Virus record (IMG/VR): IMGVR_UViG_3300008261_000166
Span: 1-49,750 of that record
Length of the DNA stretch: 49,750 nucleotides
Source: a virus
Strand: one strand, 5' to 3'
The first letter of the stretch is position 1. Each line of letters starts with the position of its first letter. Positions 28,357 to 36,873 of the stretch are shown here, piece by piece. Position numbers and translations under genes: made by a program. The notes under the pieces are model-generated. The model made no database searches. It was not told the DNA's origin and saw only the letters and a list, made by a program, of their open reading frames with translations.

Positions 28357-29251
28357 TAATTGCCCATAATTTTCCAGTTTTAACTTCTGTGTTGGACCAA
28401 TGTATTGCGGCTATTTTATGAATCCAATTATCACGGTTGGGCAACGGCGGGGTTTCTATTTGTGACAAATCATTAAAACATATATCCTTTGCCCAACTCT
28501 TAGTAGGTTCTTCAACATATACTGGAATGCCTTCAATAGCACTAACTACATTTGGCGTTGATGCATAGCCCACACTACACCAACAATCTTGCAATGCTTC
28601 TCTAATTCCTTCGTGTTCCGATATAGACATTAGTCCATACTTAAAATCCTTAGGATAACGCTTTTGTAATTTTTCAATTTGTTTAAAACGTGTGCCATCG
28701 CCTGGATGCATACGAATCATAATGGGACGTTGACTGTATTTCCTAATCGTAGCAATAGTGTTGGCCAACCAATCATCTTGATCTGTAAACATATTAAAAC
28801 CTTTTGGTCTCTGTGCTAATACTAAAATATGATTACCAATAGTCCGCCATGGTTTAAGGGTAACACCGTGCCAGTTGCTAAATGTATTCCATTTATCTAA
28901 CTCAAAGTTATTAAAAAAATATGTACCAGTATCTGGATAAACAGTGTTAAGACTATATCGATGCCACTCGTGTTCTTTGCGTGAGTAGTGCAGTATATTA
29001 CTGTCTACAAAAATTGATGGAGTATTTTGTAATTTAAGAATGTCAATGATCTTTTTTCTAAAATTATCCTCCACTGTATAACCTAATACAAACCCAGCAT
29101 CAAGTTTTTGATCGGGTAATTTATTATCTCGAAATTCAATTACTTCATCGCCGTTTGCTCTGACTCCTGTAGCAAAGTTATCCATAAGCATAACCTTGTT
29201 GCTAAACTTTGCTGGATTACTTATAGAATTGTAAAATATGCCTACTTTCAT
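28325..29251 (-). CDS. GT-B-like glycosyltransferase family protein, 308 residues
   Basis: Start MKVGIFYNSISNPAKF at 29251, chosen because it gives an ATGA overlap with the upstream stop; an earlier TTG is unlikely. It shares with the 26662 product the block L-K-P-W-R-T-I-G-N-H-I-L, R-P-I-M-I-R-M-H-P-G-D, and the G-Y-A-S-T-P-N-V-V-S-A-I-E-G-I-P donor site. The two are probably a duplicated pair with different specificities. Confidence 0.6.
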   Translation of the reverse strand: MKVGIFYNSISNPAKFSNKVMLMDNFATGVRANGDEVIEFRDNKLPDQKLDAGFVLGYTVEDNFRKKIIDILKLQNTPSIFVDSNILHYSRKEHEWHRYSLNTVYPDTGTYFFNNFELDKWNTFSNWHGVTLKPWRTIGNHILVLAQRPKGFNMFTDQDDWLANTIATIRKYSQRPIMIRMHPGDGTRFKQIEKLQKRYPKDFKYGLMSISEHEGIREALQDCWCSVGYASTPNVVSAIEGIPVYVEEPTKSWAKDICFNDLSQIETPPLPNRDNWIHKIAAIHWSNTEVKTGKLWAIIKNYISSSHL

Positions 29252-30006
29252 TGTGACCAATCCTTAGACTTTGTCATTGAAATATTCCCCTCTTCTGGCA
29301 ATGTATTACGTCCCATAATATGCGTATGGATTTGTAACTTACAAATATATTGATTTATGGCATTGTCTGCCGGGTACCAATAAGGTCTATAAAACTTAAC
29401 CAGCCCACGGGCTGCTCTTGGCTTGATGGCATACCCACTCGCTCCTGGCATAGAAAAATTTCTCCATGTAACTGCTGCGGGAGATAAGGTTGGATTTTTT
29501 AAATAATCACTCCATGGTTCTTTTAAAAAAGAACTCTTACCTAATGATAAAATTAGTACATCATCAAACTCAACAGGTTCATATTTTCTAAAAAATTTTA
29601 CATCATCTTCAAAGATCATTATAGGCTCATCTAATTCTATGCACTTCTCCCATAATTGATAATGACTATAAAAGCACCCAATTACTCCAGGCCTTGACAA
29701 TTTTCCAATATCTTCCTCACCAATTTTTTGTCTTTCTGATATTTGATAAAAATGTGATTTTCTAAATTCGTTAAACAACTCAGGTTTAAAATATTTGAGA
29801 AGATCGTGATCATTTAAATCTTTATTTTTAATACTATAAGGATATAATGTTTTATTAGCCTTTTTAGCCATGTTAACAGCATCATTGCCGTTAGTACCTT
29901 CAAAAAGACAAGTATTAATGCCGTAGGTAGTTAGAGTATGCAACATATAATTTGCATGTACTACACTGTGTTCTCGTTCAGGGAGGTAAATTACAAATGC
30001 TTTCAT
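29248..30006 (-). CDS. GT25-family (LPS-type) glycosyltransferase, 252 residues
   Basis: Typical GT25 block R-P-G-V-I-G-C-F-Y-S-H-Y-Q-L-W-E-K-C near residue 105, followed by I-M-I-F-E-D-D-V (the E-D-D metal motif) and later P-G-A-S-G-Y-A-I. GT25 enzymes add galactose or related sugars to lipooligosaccharide. In the phage it may change host LPS or decorate virions; inference. Overlaps both neighbours by 4 nt. Confidence 0.8.
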   Translation of the reverse strand: MKAFVIYLPEREHSVVHANYMLHTLTTYGINTCLFEGTNGNDAVNMAKKANKTLYPYSIKNKDLNDHDLLKYFKPELFNEFRKSHFYQISERQKIGEEDIGKLSRPGVIGCFYSHYQLWEKCIELDEPIMIFEDDVKFFRKYEPVEFDDVLILSLGKSSFLKEPWSDYLKNPTLSPAAVTWRNFSMPGASGYAIKPRAARGLVKFYRPYWYPADNAINQYICKLQIHTHIMGRNTLPEEGNISMTKSKDWSQ

Positions 30007-30644
30007 TTCCAGTGTTCCTTAACTAATTCATGATCCATCATAGTCGATGGTTTTTGTTTTACTTTTCTAAACATTAACATTTTAACATTTGTTAAATTAA
30101 GTAATTTGTCGTGTTTAGAAACAATATGAAACCATTCTGGCGGGCAAATATCTAAAAAAGTTTTATGAGCAATATGTTCACTAACTATTGCTTGATCGCC
30201 GTAAAGTGGCGGGGTACTATACAATGACTTCCAATAATCTAATGATTTACTTTTATACAAGTTCCACAAGTTACTATAATCGCCATTCCAATACATCAAT
30301 GCACTTGAATGGATGTTTTTATCTTTTTCAATCCACATTACAAACTTTTCATCTTTACAGAGATTAATAATTTCATCAATGCTTTTACAAATAACAGTAT
30401 CAAGATCAATATATAGAACGGGGCCTGAAAACTGACCAGGTTTAAACAATTGCATTTTTGACCAAAAACCATTATCGATCATATCTAACTCAATACGCTC
30501 GCATGGTACATCACAATCACTTAGGCAAATAAATTTGTGTTCCAATGTTAAATTTCTAGCAACAGAATTTTTTAATTTTTCTACCCACGATGCATCGTAG
30601 CCAACTTTGCCGCCGAATCGTAATACACAAACAATATTAATCAT
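30003..30644 (-). CDS. GT-A-fold glycosyltransferase-like protein, 213 residues
   Basis: V-L-Y-I-D-L-D-T-V-I near residue 76 is a clear D-x-D motif, preceded by W-S-K-M-Q-L-F-K-P as in GT8-like sugar transferases. P-L-Y-G-D-Q-A-I-V further on fits the conserved G-D-Q site. Substrate unknown. It overlaps its neighbours in the island. Confidence 0.7.
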   Translation of the reverse strand: MINIVCVLRFGGKVGYDASWVEKLKNSVARNLTLEHKFICLSDCDVPCERIELDMIDNGFWSKMQLFKPGQFSGPVLYIDLDTVICKSIDEIINLCKDEKFVMWIEKDKNIHSSALMYWNGDYSNLWNLYKSKSLDYWKSLYSTPPLYGDQAIVSEHIAHKTFLDICPPEWFHIVSKHDKLLNLTNVKMLMFRKVKQKPSTMMDHELVKEHWK

Positions 30645-31176
30645 ATCTTTTTAAAACTATCATTCCAGAGTCTTTATTACAGTGTTCTACAATAAACCAC
30701 TCGTTATTTTTAATTAAAAAATCAACAACAGCTTCAAACACACCAGGCCAGGCAGTTGTGTCATGCAAAATAATATATTTGTTTACATTTTTAGAGTGGC
30801 GTTGTAATTCTGCTTCTGTATGTTTTCTTTTATGAACTGTATCTATAAACAATAAGTCAGTATTATCTATTTCAATTTCTAAACTGTTTCCTATTATAAA
30901 TTGGAAGTCAATGTTATTGCTTTCTGCATAACTAACTAATTCTGATAATATCGATAAATTAACATCTGTTATATCATAACTTCTTAATTTTTTTGGATTA
31001 GCAGCTAAAAAGGCAGTAGTACTTAATCCAGTGTATACACCAAATTCAACAACGGTATCTACCATCGAGGCATATTTTTTATATGTACCAAATCTAGATG
31101 GACTATCCCCCAGCCATGCCGTTGGATGTATTTTTAAATTTAAGAAGTCTTCTTCTAACTGTTTAATTGTTCTCAT
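30637..31176 (-). CDS. Class I SAM-dependent methyltransferase, 179 residues
   Basis: The start at 31176 (MRTIKQLEEDFLNL) is preferred over longer in-frame options because those read through the preceding FkbM gene. V-V-E-F-G-V-Y-T-G-L-S-T near residue 40 is the SAM-binding motif I, and L-L-F-I-D-T-V-H-K a motif IV-like block, similar to CmcI/Methyltransf_24 proteins. Probably methylates a sugar; inference from the island context. Confidence 0.65.
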   Translation of the reverse strand: MRTIKQLEEDFLNLKIHPTAWLGDSPSRFGTYKKYASMVDTVVEFGVYTGLSTTAFLAANPKKLRSYDITDVNLSILSELVSYAESNNIDFQFIIGNSLEIEIDNTDLLFIDTVHKRKHTEAELQRHSKNVNKYIILHDTTAWPGVFEAVVDFLIKNNEWFIVEHCNKDSGMIVLKRYD

Positions 31177-31819
31177 AAACTGTATCGTGATCCCATTTTT
31201 GAATAATTTTATATCCCCAAACATATAATAGCTCGTCAATTTTTTCTTGCGGCCAGCCATATTCGTCACCGCTGCCGTTTGTTTCTAAGACTATTAATGG
31301 CTTGTGTTTAGTTATTGTGTCCTTTGCACCCAATAATGCAAACCCTTCAAATCCTTCGATGTCTAAATGAATTAATGAAGGTGCTAAATTTAACGAATCT
31401 ATAGTTATTTGTTCAATCTCTCCACCACCAGCAATCTTTAATGCTCCGGTGTTAGTTTCGTTCCAGCGGGGATTGGTGTTGAGTTTTATGTAACCATGTT
31501 TATCACCCAATGCCTTTTGATATTTTACTACATTATTTTCTTTAACATTTTCACACAGACAAAAAAAATTCCGACTATCAGGTTCTATCGTTACAACATT
31601 GTTAAAAATTTTACTGTATTGTTTTGGATATAGTCCGCAGTTTCCTCCGGCTTGTATCACTAAATCTTTTGACGAGACTAGTTTACTAATTTGAATTGGT
31701 AGATCGAAATGACCAATTTTATTAAGCCATTTCCATGCCCATATATCCTCTACGGGCCAAAGCCATTTCCCCAAGTGTCGACGGCTTTCTCTATATTCTA
31801 AATTTAAATCAACTGTCAT
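31163..31819 (-). CDS. FkbM-family methyltransferase, 218 residues
   Basis: L-V-I-Q-A-G-G-N-C-G-L-Y-P (motif I) near residue 53, T-I-E-P-D near 77, then L-I-H-L-D-I-E-G-F-E-G-F-A-L-L-G-A, the diagnostic FkbM block. FkbM enzymes O-methylate sugars or polyketides with SAM. Overlaps both neighbours. Likely modifies the glycan built by the adjacent transferases. Confidence 0.85.
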   Translation of the reverse strand: MTVDLNLEYRESRRHLGKWLWPVEDIWAWKWLNKIGHFDLPIQISKLVSSKDLVIQAGGNCGLYPKQYSKIFNNVVTIEPDSRNFFCLCENVKENNVVKYQKALGDKHGYIKLNTNPRWNETNTGALKIAGGGEIEQITIDSLNLAPSLIHLDIEGFEGFALLGAKDTITKHKPLIVLETNGSGDEYGWPQEKIDELLYVWGYKIIQKWDHDTVYENN

Positions 31820-32502
31820 TCAATATCTCTTTGTTGACAATACTCTGTTAGTATTCTTTCTCTATGCCATTCACCACCTTGTGGTGTGTTGGCAAACTCA
31901 TGAAAGCTGGGAGTACCCAATGTATAGTGTAACAGTTTAGCTTCTTCATTTAGACCAAACTCGTCTGGTAACCAATTCCATTCTATAGGCAATTCGCCTA
32001 TGCGTGTGTCATTTAACCATGTAAATCTATGTAACTCAGCACCAGTTGCATTTTGCACAAACTCTGGTGTTAGTTTTCTATTTGGGTGATTGCCACAGTT
32101 CCAAAGTATAACACTACTCCAGTTTTTGCGTGGATAGTTTTCATTCTTAGCACCTAGATATTTCTCAGCCATCTTAGTTTGGTACTTGTGCTTGACCACC
32201 ATTACATCTTTGCTATGGTCTTGTAGTTCCCAAAGTTTAGCAATATCATCACGCACAATCATATCACCATCCATAAAAATAGCCCACCCTTTGTAACCCA
32301 TTAAGTGGGGTACTAAGAATCGGCTGTAGATGAATTGATTACTACCGTCAGTGTGTGTTTCGGTATATTCTTTAACTAGGTTAAGTGCTAGTGGGATAAT
32401 GGATACGGGCTGACTGGCATGTCTAATAATGCTGTTAGCACACACATGAAATGCAATTGCTTCACGTGGATCGTAACCGATAAAAATAGGGATAGTTTGC
32501 AT
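31816..32502 (-). CDS. GT8-like glycosyltransferase, 228 residues
   Basis: Starts MQTIPIFIGYDPREAIAFHV; S-R-F-L-V-P-H-L-M-G-Y-K-G-W-A-I-F-M-D-G-D-M-I-V carries the D-x-D motif near residue 87. This protein type also occurs in cyanophages, as I recall. The ATG at 32502 is used because an earlier TTG would be unusual. It lies in the 3' arm of a 12-bp inverted repeat whose loop holds a late-like box, and no ribosome binding site is present. Confidence 0.75.
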   Translation of the reverse strand: MQTIPIFIGYDPREAIAFHVCANSIIRHASQPVSIIPLALNLVKEYTETHTDGSNQFIYSRFLVPHLMGYKGWAIFMDGDMIVRDDIAKLWELQDHSKDVMVVKHKYQTKMAEKYLGAKNENYPRKNWSSVILWNCGNHPNRKLTPEFVQNATGAELHRFTWLNDTRIGELPIEWNWLPDEFGLNEEAKLLHYTLGTPSFHEFANTPQGGEWHRERILTEYCQQRDIE

Positions 32503-32528
32503 CCTATATTTAATAAGATGCAAACTAT
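32492..32528 (-). promoter_or_regulatory. Hairpin with late-like promoter in the loop
   Basis: A perfect 12-bp inverted repeat (32492-32503 and 32517-32528) flanks 13 bp that contain ATTAAATA on the minus strand (32514-32507). The ATG of the glycosyltransferase gene lies in the 3' arm, so in read-through RNA the start codon would be paired. Confidence 0.6.
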
Positions 32529-32534
32529 AGGGGG

Positions 32535-32987
32535 TTAAAGACTGGCATCCTCCATTCCCGCAACTCTCAGCTTGATAATGTTACTCATTTGCCATTGTTT
32601 AATATCAAGTGCTTTGGTAATACCCAACCACTTGTTTCTTAATAGGGCAAACTCGTTAATAATCTTCTCAAAGTCTACTACGTCACTCTCACCATCCACA
32701 TACTTTTCACAGTCGCGGCTGGTGAGAGCTCGTTGGTAGTTTTCTAAATATTTGCGAAAATGTTGGCTACGAAGTCTACGAAGTTCAATATTAAGGTATT
32801 CAAGAATAGCTTCAATTTCTTGAAGTTGACCAAATCTTTGTTCCACAATGCCGGGCATACTGGCAGCAGCCTTTTCTATGTTTCCTGCTATGCGGGCGTC
32901 GGCTTTTGCTACTTGTAATTCAGCTTCATAATAAAGCACAGCATCGGGAATGTAAGAGATATCCTTACTAATCTTGTTATACCACAT
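32535..32987 (-). CDS. Possible UvsY-like recombination mediator, 150 residues
   Basis: An all-helical protein with charged amphipathic stretches (E-A-E-L-Q-V-A-K-A-D-A-R and L-R-R-L-R-S-Q-H-F-R-K-Y-L). It lies two genes downstream of uvsX on the same strand, where related phages carry a recombination mediator. No sequence motif proves the UvsY assignment, so it rests on context, size and helical composition. Confidence 0.4.
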   Translation of the reverse strand: MWYNKISKDISYIPDAVLYYEAELQVAKADARIAGNIEKAAASMPGIVEQRFGQLQEIEAILEYLNIELRRLRSQHFRKYLENYQRALTSRDCEKYVDGESDVVDFEKIINEFALLRNKWLGITKALDIKQWQMSNIIKLRVAGMEDASL

Positions 32988-33223
32988 TAATAATCTTCTT
33001 CTTCGTCATCGTAACCGTCTAAGTCTTCAGTGTCTTCTTCTAAGTAATACTCAATAGCGTGATCCAAATCTGCATCAGCGCCGCGAGCACCTTCTAATAC
33101 TTTGTCTTTGACACCATAGTCTGCAAGTAGATCAACATACTTTTCCGCAATAGCGGCTACTTCTTTTTTGTCGATATACTCTTTAAACAATAACCAAACG
33201 TCTGCAATTTGATTGTCATTCAT
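32987..33223 (-). CDS. Acidic conserved protein downstream of UvsX, 78 residues
   Basis: Starts MNDNQIADVWLLFKEYIDKK and ends in a highly acidic tail (E-D-L-D-G-Y-D-D-E-E-E-D-Y). Similar acidic small proteins follow uvsX in marine T4-like phages. The acidic tail could mimic DNA or contact UvsX or gp32; inference. It overlaps the uvsX stop by 8 nt. Confidence 0.65.
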   Translation of the reverse strand: MNDNQIADVWLLFKEYIDKKEVAAIAEKYVDLLADYGVKDKVLEGARGADADLDHAIEYYLEEDTEDLDGYDDEEEDY

Positions 33224-34271
33224 TTACTTCTGTCTCCTCAGGAATGATAGTTTCTGTTTTAGATTTGATATGGAACTTGGCCATTATCATATCTAATTTA
33301 TCATCTTTCCATTCTTTTCGGTAGAATTTGAACTCTTCGCCGGTCTCTGGATCAACCCACTTGAGTCTATTGCCTTCTTGTTTTAGTAGTCCTTGTTTTT
33401 CAAACATGTCAACTAAACCACTGTAAGGATTCATACCTGTAGTATATGGAATCTTAATCTGAAGTGTTTCAAAAGGTTTACTGTAACGTGTCTTCATAAT
33501 TTTACATGACGCACGAATACCATTTACTTCTGCAACCTTGTTGCCGTCTTCGTCTTCTTTCAGCTTGAGTTTCTTCATAGCAACTACGATAGAACTTGCG
33601 TAAACGAATCCTTGTCCACCACTGATCTTGTCATCTGGATCAAACATGTCTTGACTTGCGTATGTGTGATTAGTACATACCATACCAACATTATAGTTAC
33701 CAAACATGTTAACACAATTACGTACAAGTGCTGTCAATGCCTTGGGCTTACGGCCCATGTCACCTTTCAAATCACCTGCTTGGAACTGATTAATATCAGT
33801 CGGAGTCAACAACATGCCCAATGAATCAATAACAAACATGACCTTTGGACGTTCTGTCATTGCCTTGTATTCGTCCATGAATTCATGGATAGTTTTAGCC
33901 ACATCATCAATCATGGCCATGTTGAGTTTCAACAACTTGTCTTCACTAGTATCAACACCAAGGTCTTTCAACCATTGTTCGTCAAGTGCATTTTCGCTAT
34001 CAATTAAGATAACATAAATGCCTTGTGCTTGTGCGTGTTTGACAATGTTGCCTGAACAAATATATGATTTACCAGCACCTGATTCGCCGGCAAATACAGT
34101 AACCTTACCCAAAGGAATACCTTTGTTCCAGTCACCGCTGATTAGGTAGTTTAGCGCAAAGTTACCTGTGCTAACCCAATCTGTTGGATCGTTAAATCCA
34201 ACTCCGAGTCCGTCAATAGACTTGGTTAATGTTTTTCTAAATTTCGATAAATCGAAGGCTTTTGTAGCCAT
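33216..34271 (-). CDS. uvsX: UvsX recombinase (RecA-like), 351 residues
   Basis: Forms filaments on single-stranded DNA and drives strand exchange for recombination-dependent replication. Walker A G-E-S-G-A-G-K-S is at residues 62-69, and Walker B V-M-F-V-I-D-S at 144-150. The later T-N-H-T-Y-A-S and G-G-Q-G-F segments match the RecA loops. AAGGAG lies upstream of the ATG at 34271. A strong hairpin separates it from gp32. Confidence 0.95.
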   Translation of the reverse strand: MATKAFDLSKFRKTLTKSIDGLGVGFNDPTDWVSTGNFALNYLISGDWNKGIPLGKVTVFAGESGAGKSYICSGNIVKHAQAQGIYVILIDSENALDEQWLKDLGVDTSEDKLLKLNMAMIDDVAKTIHEFMDEYKAMTERPKVMFVIDSLGMLLTPTDINQFQAGDLKGDMGRKPKALTALVRNCVNMFGNYNVGMVCTNHTYASQDMFDPDDKISGGQGFVYASSIVVAMKKLKLKEDEDGNKVAEVNGIRASCKIMKTRYSKPFETLQIKIPYTTGMNPYSGLVDMFEKQGLLKQEGNRLKWVDPETGEEFKFYRKEWKDDKLDMIMAKFHIKSKTETIIPEETEVNE

Positions 34272-34304
34272 AGCTATATTCTCCTTATACTGTAGCTTTA
34301 GTTA

Positions 34305-34327
34305 TTAAGGGGGACAAGCCCCCTTAA
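34305..34327 (-). other. Strong hairpin between gp32 and uvsX
   Basis: TTAAGGGGG and CCCCCTTAA form a perfect 9-bp stem with a 5-nt loop right after the gp32 stop. It lacks a T-run, so it may set the gp32 mRNA 3' end or limit read-through rather than act as a full terminator. Confidence 0.7.
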
Positions 34328-34328
34328 A

Positions 34329-35333
34329 TTATTTCTGACGATTGCGAATCATGGCCAAGATGTCTTGGGCACGACTATCACCGCCTGCTACAGGTTCAGC
34401 CGCTGGTGCTGATGCCTTTGGAGGATCTACATCAAATGGTGGATCTGTATCGTCGCTTGCCTGTGCTACTGGAGCCGCTGGACGAGCCGCTGGAGCTGCC
34501 GCACGTGATGCTGCCTGTGCTACTGGATCACCAGTATTTTGGCTAACACCGCTTGGCTTAAAGTATTGACCCCAACGTTCCATGTCATATGCTTCACCAT
34601 CTACTGAAGCTTCAAACATTTCTTTGATGATCTTAACTTCTGCATCAGTTGGCTTCTTAGGAAGGAAGTCTTTTAGATTGAACAAACCATGTGCTTTAAC
34701 TGCATCAAGTTCTGTATCTGACAGAGGACGCTCACGACGTGACCACTTGCTTGTGCTATAGTCTGCGTAGCCGCCTTTGCTGGTCTTGATAAGACGGAAG
34801 TCTACACCGTGTACCAAATCAGTTGGCAAGTCTTCCATTTCTGGATCCAACAATGCGCCACGGATCAATTGGAAGATTTGTGGGCCAATAATGAATCGAC
34901 GAATTGGATTTTCTGGATGTTGGTCTTCTTTCAAACCATCTTCAGTAACAAAGCCTTGGAAAACATAACTACGCTTTTTCCAATACTTACGGCCCATATC
35001 TTCTAGTGCTGGGTCTTTAAACCAACCACGCACTTCGGATAGAACTGGACATGTCTCACCATACATTTCCATGCAGGGTACTTGTACCATTACTTTCTTA
35101 CTTTCGGATTCACCTTTAATGCCTGCGAACTCGAGCTTAATCATTGCTCGTTCAACCCAGAAAAAAGTGTTGTTTGAATCGCCATCTGGAAGAAAGCGTA
35201 CTGCTGATTCGCTACCTTCTTTTAAGTTCCAGAAAGGATATATTGAATTGTCACCGCCTGAACGCTGACTGTTGTCGGAACCACGTGATTCCTGTTCTTT
35301 GAGCTTTGCTCGGATTTCTGCTAATGAAGCCAT
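34329..35333 (-). CDS. 32: Single-stranded DNA-binding protein, gp32 type, 334 residues
   Basis: Coats single-stranded DNA at the replication fork. A basic N-terminal region (LAEIRAKLKEQE) as used for cooperativity is followed by the core with F-W-V-E-R-A. Cys87 and Cys95 in V-P-C-M-E-M-Y-G-E-T-C-P-V are part of the expected zinc site. A Pro/Ala-rich linker (about residues 265-315) leads to the C-terminus; acidic residues are fewer than in T4 gp32. AGGAG precedes the ATG. Confidence 0.88.
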   Translation of the reverse strand: MASLAEIRAKLKEQESRGSDNSQRSGGDNSIYPFWNLKEGSESAVRFLPDGDSNNTFFWVERAMIKLEFAGIKGESESKKVMVQVPCMEMYGETCPVLSEVRGWFKDPALEDMGRKYWKKRSYVFQGFVTEDGLKEDQHPENPIRRFIIGPQIFQLIRGALLDPEMEDLPTDLVHGVDFRLIKTSKGGYADYSTSKWSRRERPLSDTELDAVKAHGLFNLKDFLPKKPTDAEVKIIKEMFEASVDGEAYDMERWGQYFKPSGVSQNTGDPVAQAASRAAAPAARPAAPVAQASDDTDPPFDVDPPKASAPAAEPVAGGDSRAQDILAMIRNRQK

Positions 35334-35393
35334 AATTTTTCTCCTGTAATATGCCTTTGTTTGCCTATATTTTGTTTATGCCACTACACAAAC

Positions 35394-35427
35394 AAAAAAG
35401 TGCATACATGTTATTGTACGCACTTTT
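35394..35427 (-). terminator. Bidirectional-looking terminator upstream of gp32
   Basis: On the minus strand an AAAAGTGC-type arm pairs with TGCACTTTTTT across a TAACAT-type loop, ending in a T-run. It ends transcription from the packaging/structural genes before gp32. A late box overlaps its 5' arm. Confidence 0.8.
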
Positions 35428-35434
35428 ATTTATC
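35427..35434 (-). promoter_or_regulatory. Late promoter GATAAATA overlapping a terminator
   Basis: With T4 geometry the start would be at 35421, inside the 5' arm of the terminator, so transcripts from here could not form the full stem and could run on into gp32. Confidence 0.5.
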
Positions 35435-35477
35435 AGAGCAAGACTTTTCTTGCTTAAAACTGGTATTTTTTTACCGT

Positions 35478-36872
35478 TTACAAACCCTTGTCTGGTAAGT
35501 TTGCAATACGCAACATAGCGTTGAGTTCTTTTTGGTATTGAGTATCTCTACTCTCTTGTGTTTGTTGACGTTGTAACATTTGCGCTCTAGCACCAGTTGC
35601 TGGCCTTACAGGTCTTGCTAATGATGCGCCGCCAGCAGTATCACCAGATTGTGCAGCAGCCAAATTTTGTTGCGCCAAAGCAGTTGCGTCAGCTCTGTTA
35701 GTTGCAAATCCTGCACTTTGAGCCAATGCTCTTTGTTGTGGAGTTAGTGCGGATGAAGCAACTGGTGCATCTAGAAAGTCATCAGTTTCTGCCGGAGCTG
35801 CTGCCGGAGCTGCTGCCGGAGCTGCTGCTGGCGCTGTTGATGCTGCTGACGGTGCTGCTGTCTTTGGTGCATTGGGAGCAGCAGATGCTGCCGATGGCGC
35901 TGTTGATGCTGCTGACGGTGCTGCTGTCTTTGGTGCTGTCGATGGTGCTGGTGCTGGTGCCGCTGTAGTTGCTGCTGGTGCCGCACCAGAAGCTTGATTC
36001 TGTGCTGTTCTTAATGTTGCTGCATTAGTGGCAGGTGCCGCTGGAGTACCACCAGTTGCAGGTGCCGCTGGAGTAATTCCAGCTAACTGTTGTAATCGTT
36101 CTTTACCGCCAAATGCTTGAATATCTCTTTCACTACCATTCGCTAATGCCGCACGAGCTTGATCAGGTGTTATGGTTGCTTTAGATGTGGCACCCCCCGG
36201 GTTGGCAGGATTAACTGGAGTTGTGGGAATGGCTGTTGTCACTCTAGCATTCAGACTTGTTTGACCAGGGTCAGTTGTTGTTGAACTGCGGGCGGCTGCG
36301 TTTGCTGCACCTTTGGCTGCTCCAGTTTGTACTTGGTCTGCTGTTGCTCCAGTTCCAAATTGTGGCTGTCCGGCATCAGCTTGATTTGCTATTGGTGCTG
36401 GCGTTGCCGGAGCAGGTGTTGCCGCTTGTTCTGGAGGCATCTTATCGTGTGCTGCTTTTGTGGCTGGACCATATGCACCGTCTGCTGACACTCCCAATTT
36501 TTTCTGTAGTGCTTGTACTGCGGCAATAGTTGCTGCATCATATGTACCAGTATCTGCAATACCCAATTTCTTTTGTAATGCACTTACTTCGGGGCCTTTC
36601 ATACCTTTACCCAACACACCCTTGTTCCAAGTTTTAGGAGCTGCGGCTGCTGGTGCTGCGGCTGCTGGAGCAGGTGTTGCTGCCTGTCCTGGAGCTGGTG
36701 CTGCTGAATCTGGACTCTTACCAGCTTGTACGGCTTGTGATCTTGCAATCATGGCTTTACCTTCAGCACTGTTTGGGTCTACATTAGTAATTGATCCGCC
36801 GCCAGGTACTACTGTGTCTGGAGCTTCATGTAGTTGTGTTATTAAATCAATATAGTCGCGTAGTGTTTTCAT
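35478..36872 (-). CDS. Ala/Pro-rich protein with peptidoglycan-binding-like repeat, 464 residues
   Basis: Starts M-K-T-L-R-D-Y-I-D-L-I-T-Q-L. Residues 80-143 contain a PG_binding_1-like unit (G-P-E-V-S-A-L-Q-K-K-L-G, then V-Q-A-L-Q-K-K-L-G-V-S-A-D-G-A-Y-G-P-A-T). The rest is mostly Ala/Pro/Thr low-complexity linker, with a 41-bp direct repeat (35830-35870, 35896-35936). The C-terminus E-L-N-A-M-L-R-I-A-N-L matches the end of the next upstream protein. Possibly a virion or assembly component that contacts the cell wall. Confidence 0.65.
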   Translation of the reverse strand: MKTLRDYIDLITQLHEAPDTVVPGGGSITNVDPNSAEGKAMIARSQAVQAGKSPDSAAPAPGQAATPAPAAAAPAAAAPKTWNKGVLGKGMKGPEVSALQKKLGIADTGTYDAATIAAVQALQKKLGVSADGAYGPATKAAHDKMPPEQAATPAPATPAPIANQADAGQPQFGTGATADQVQTGAAKGAANAAARSSTTTDPGQTSLNARVTTAIPTTPVNPANPGGATSKATITPDQARAALANGSERDIQAFGGKERLQQLAGITPAAPATGGTPAAPATNAATLRTAQNQASGAAPAATTAAPAPAPSTAPKTAAPSAASTAPSAASAAPNAPKTAAPSAASTAPAAAPAAAPAAAPAETDDFLDAPVASSALTPQQRALAQSAGFATNRADATALAQQNLAAAQSGDTAGGASLARPVRPATGARAQMLQRQQTQESRDTQYQKELNAMLRIANLPDKGL

Positions 36873-36873
36873 A

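Noticed and set aside
36257-36855. Plus-strand frames opposite the Ala/Pro-rich gene
   Set aside because: Leu/Val- or Ala-rich readings of the GCT/GGT repeats; typical antisense artefacts of Ala-rich coding sequence.
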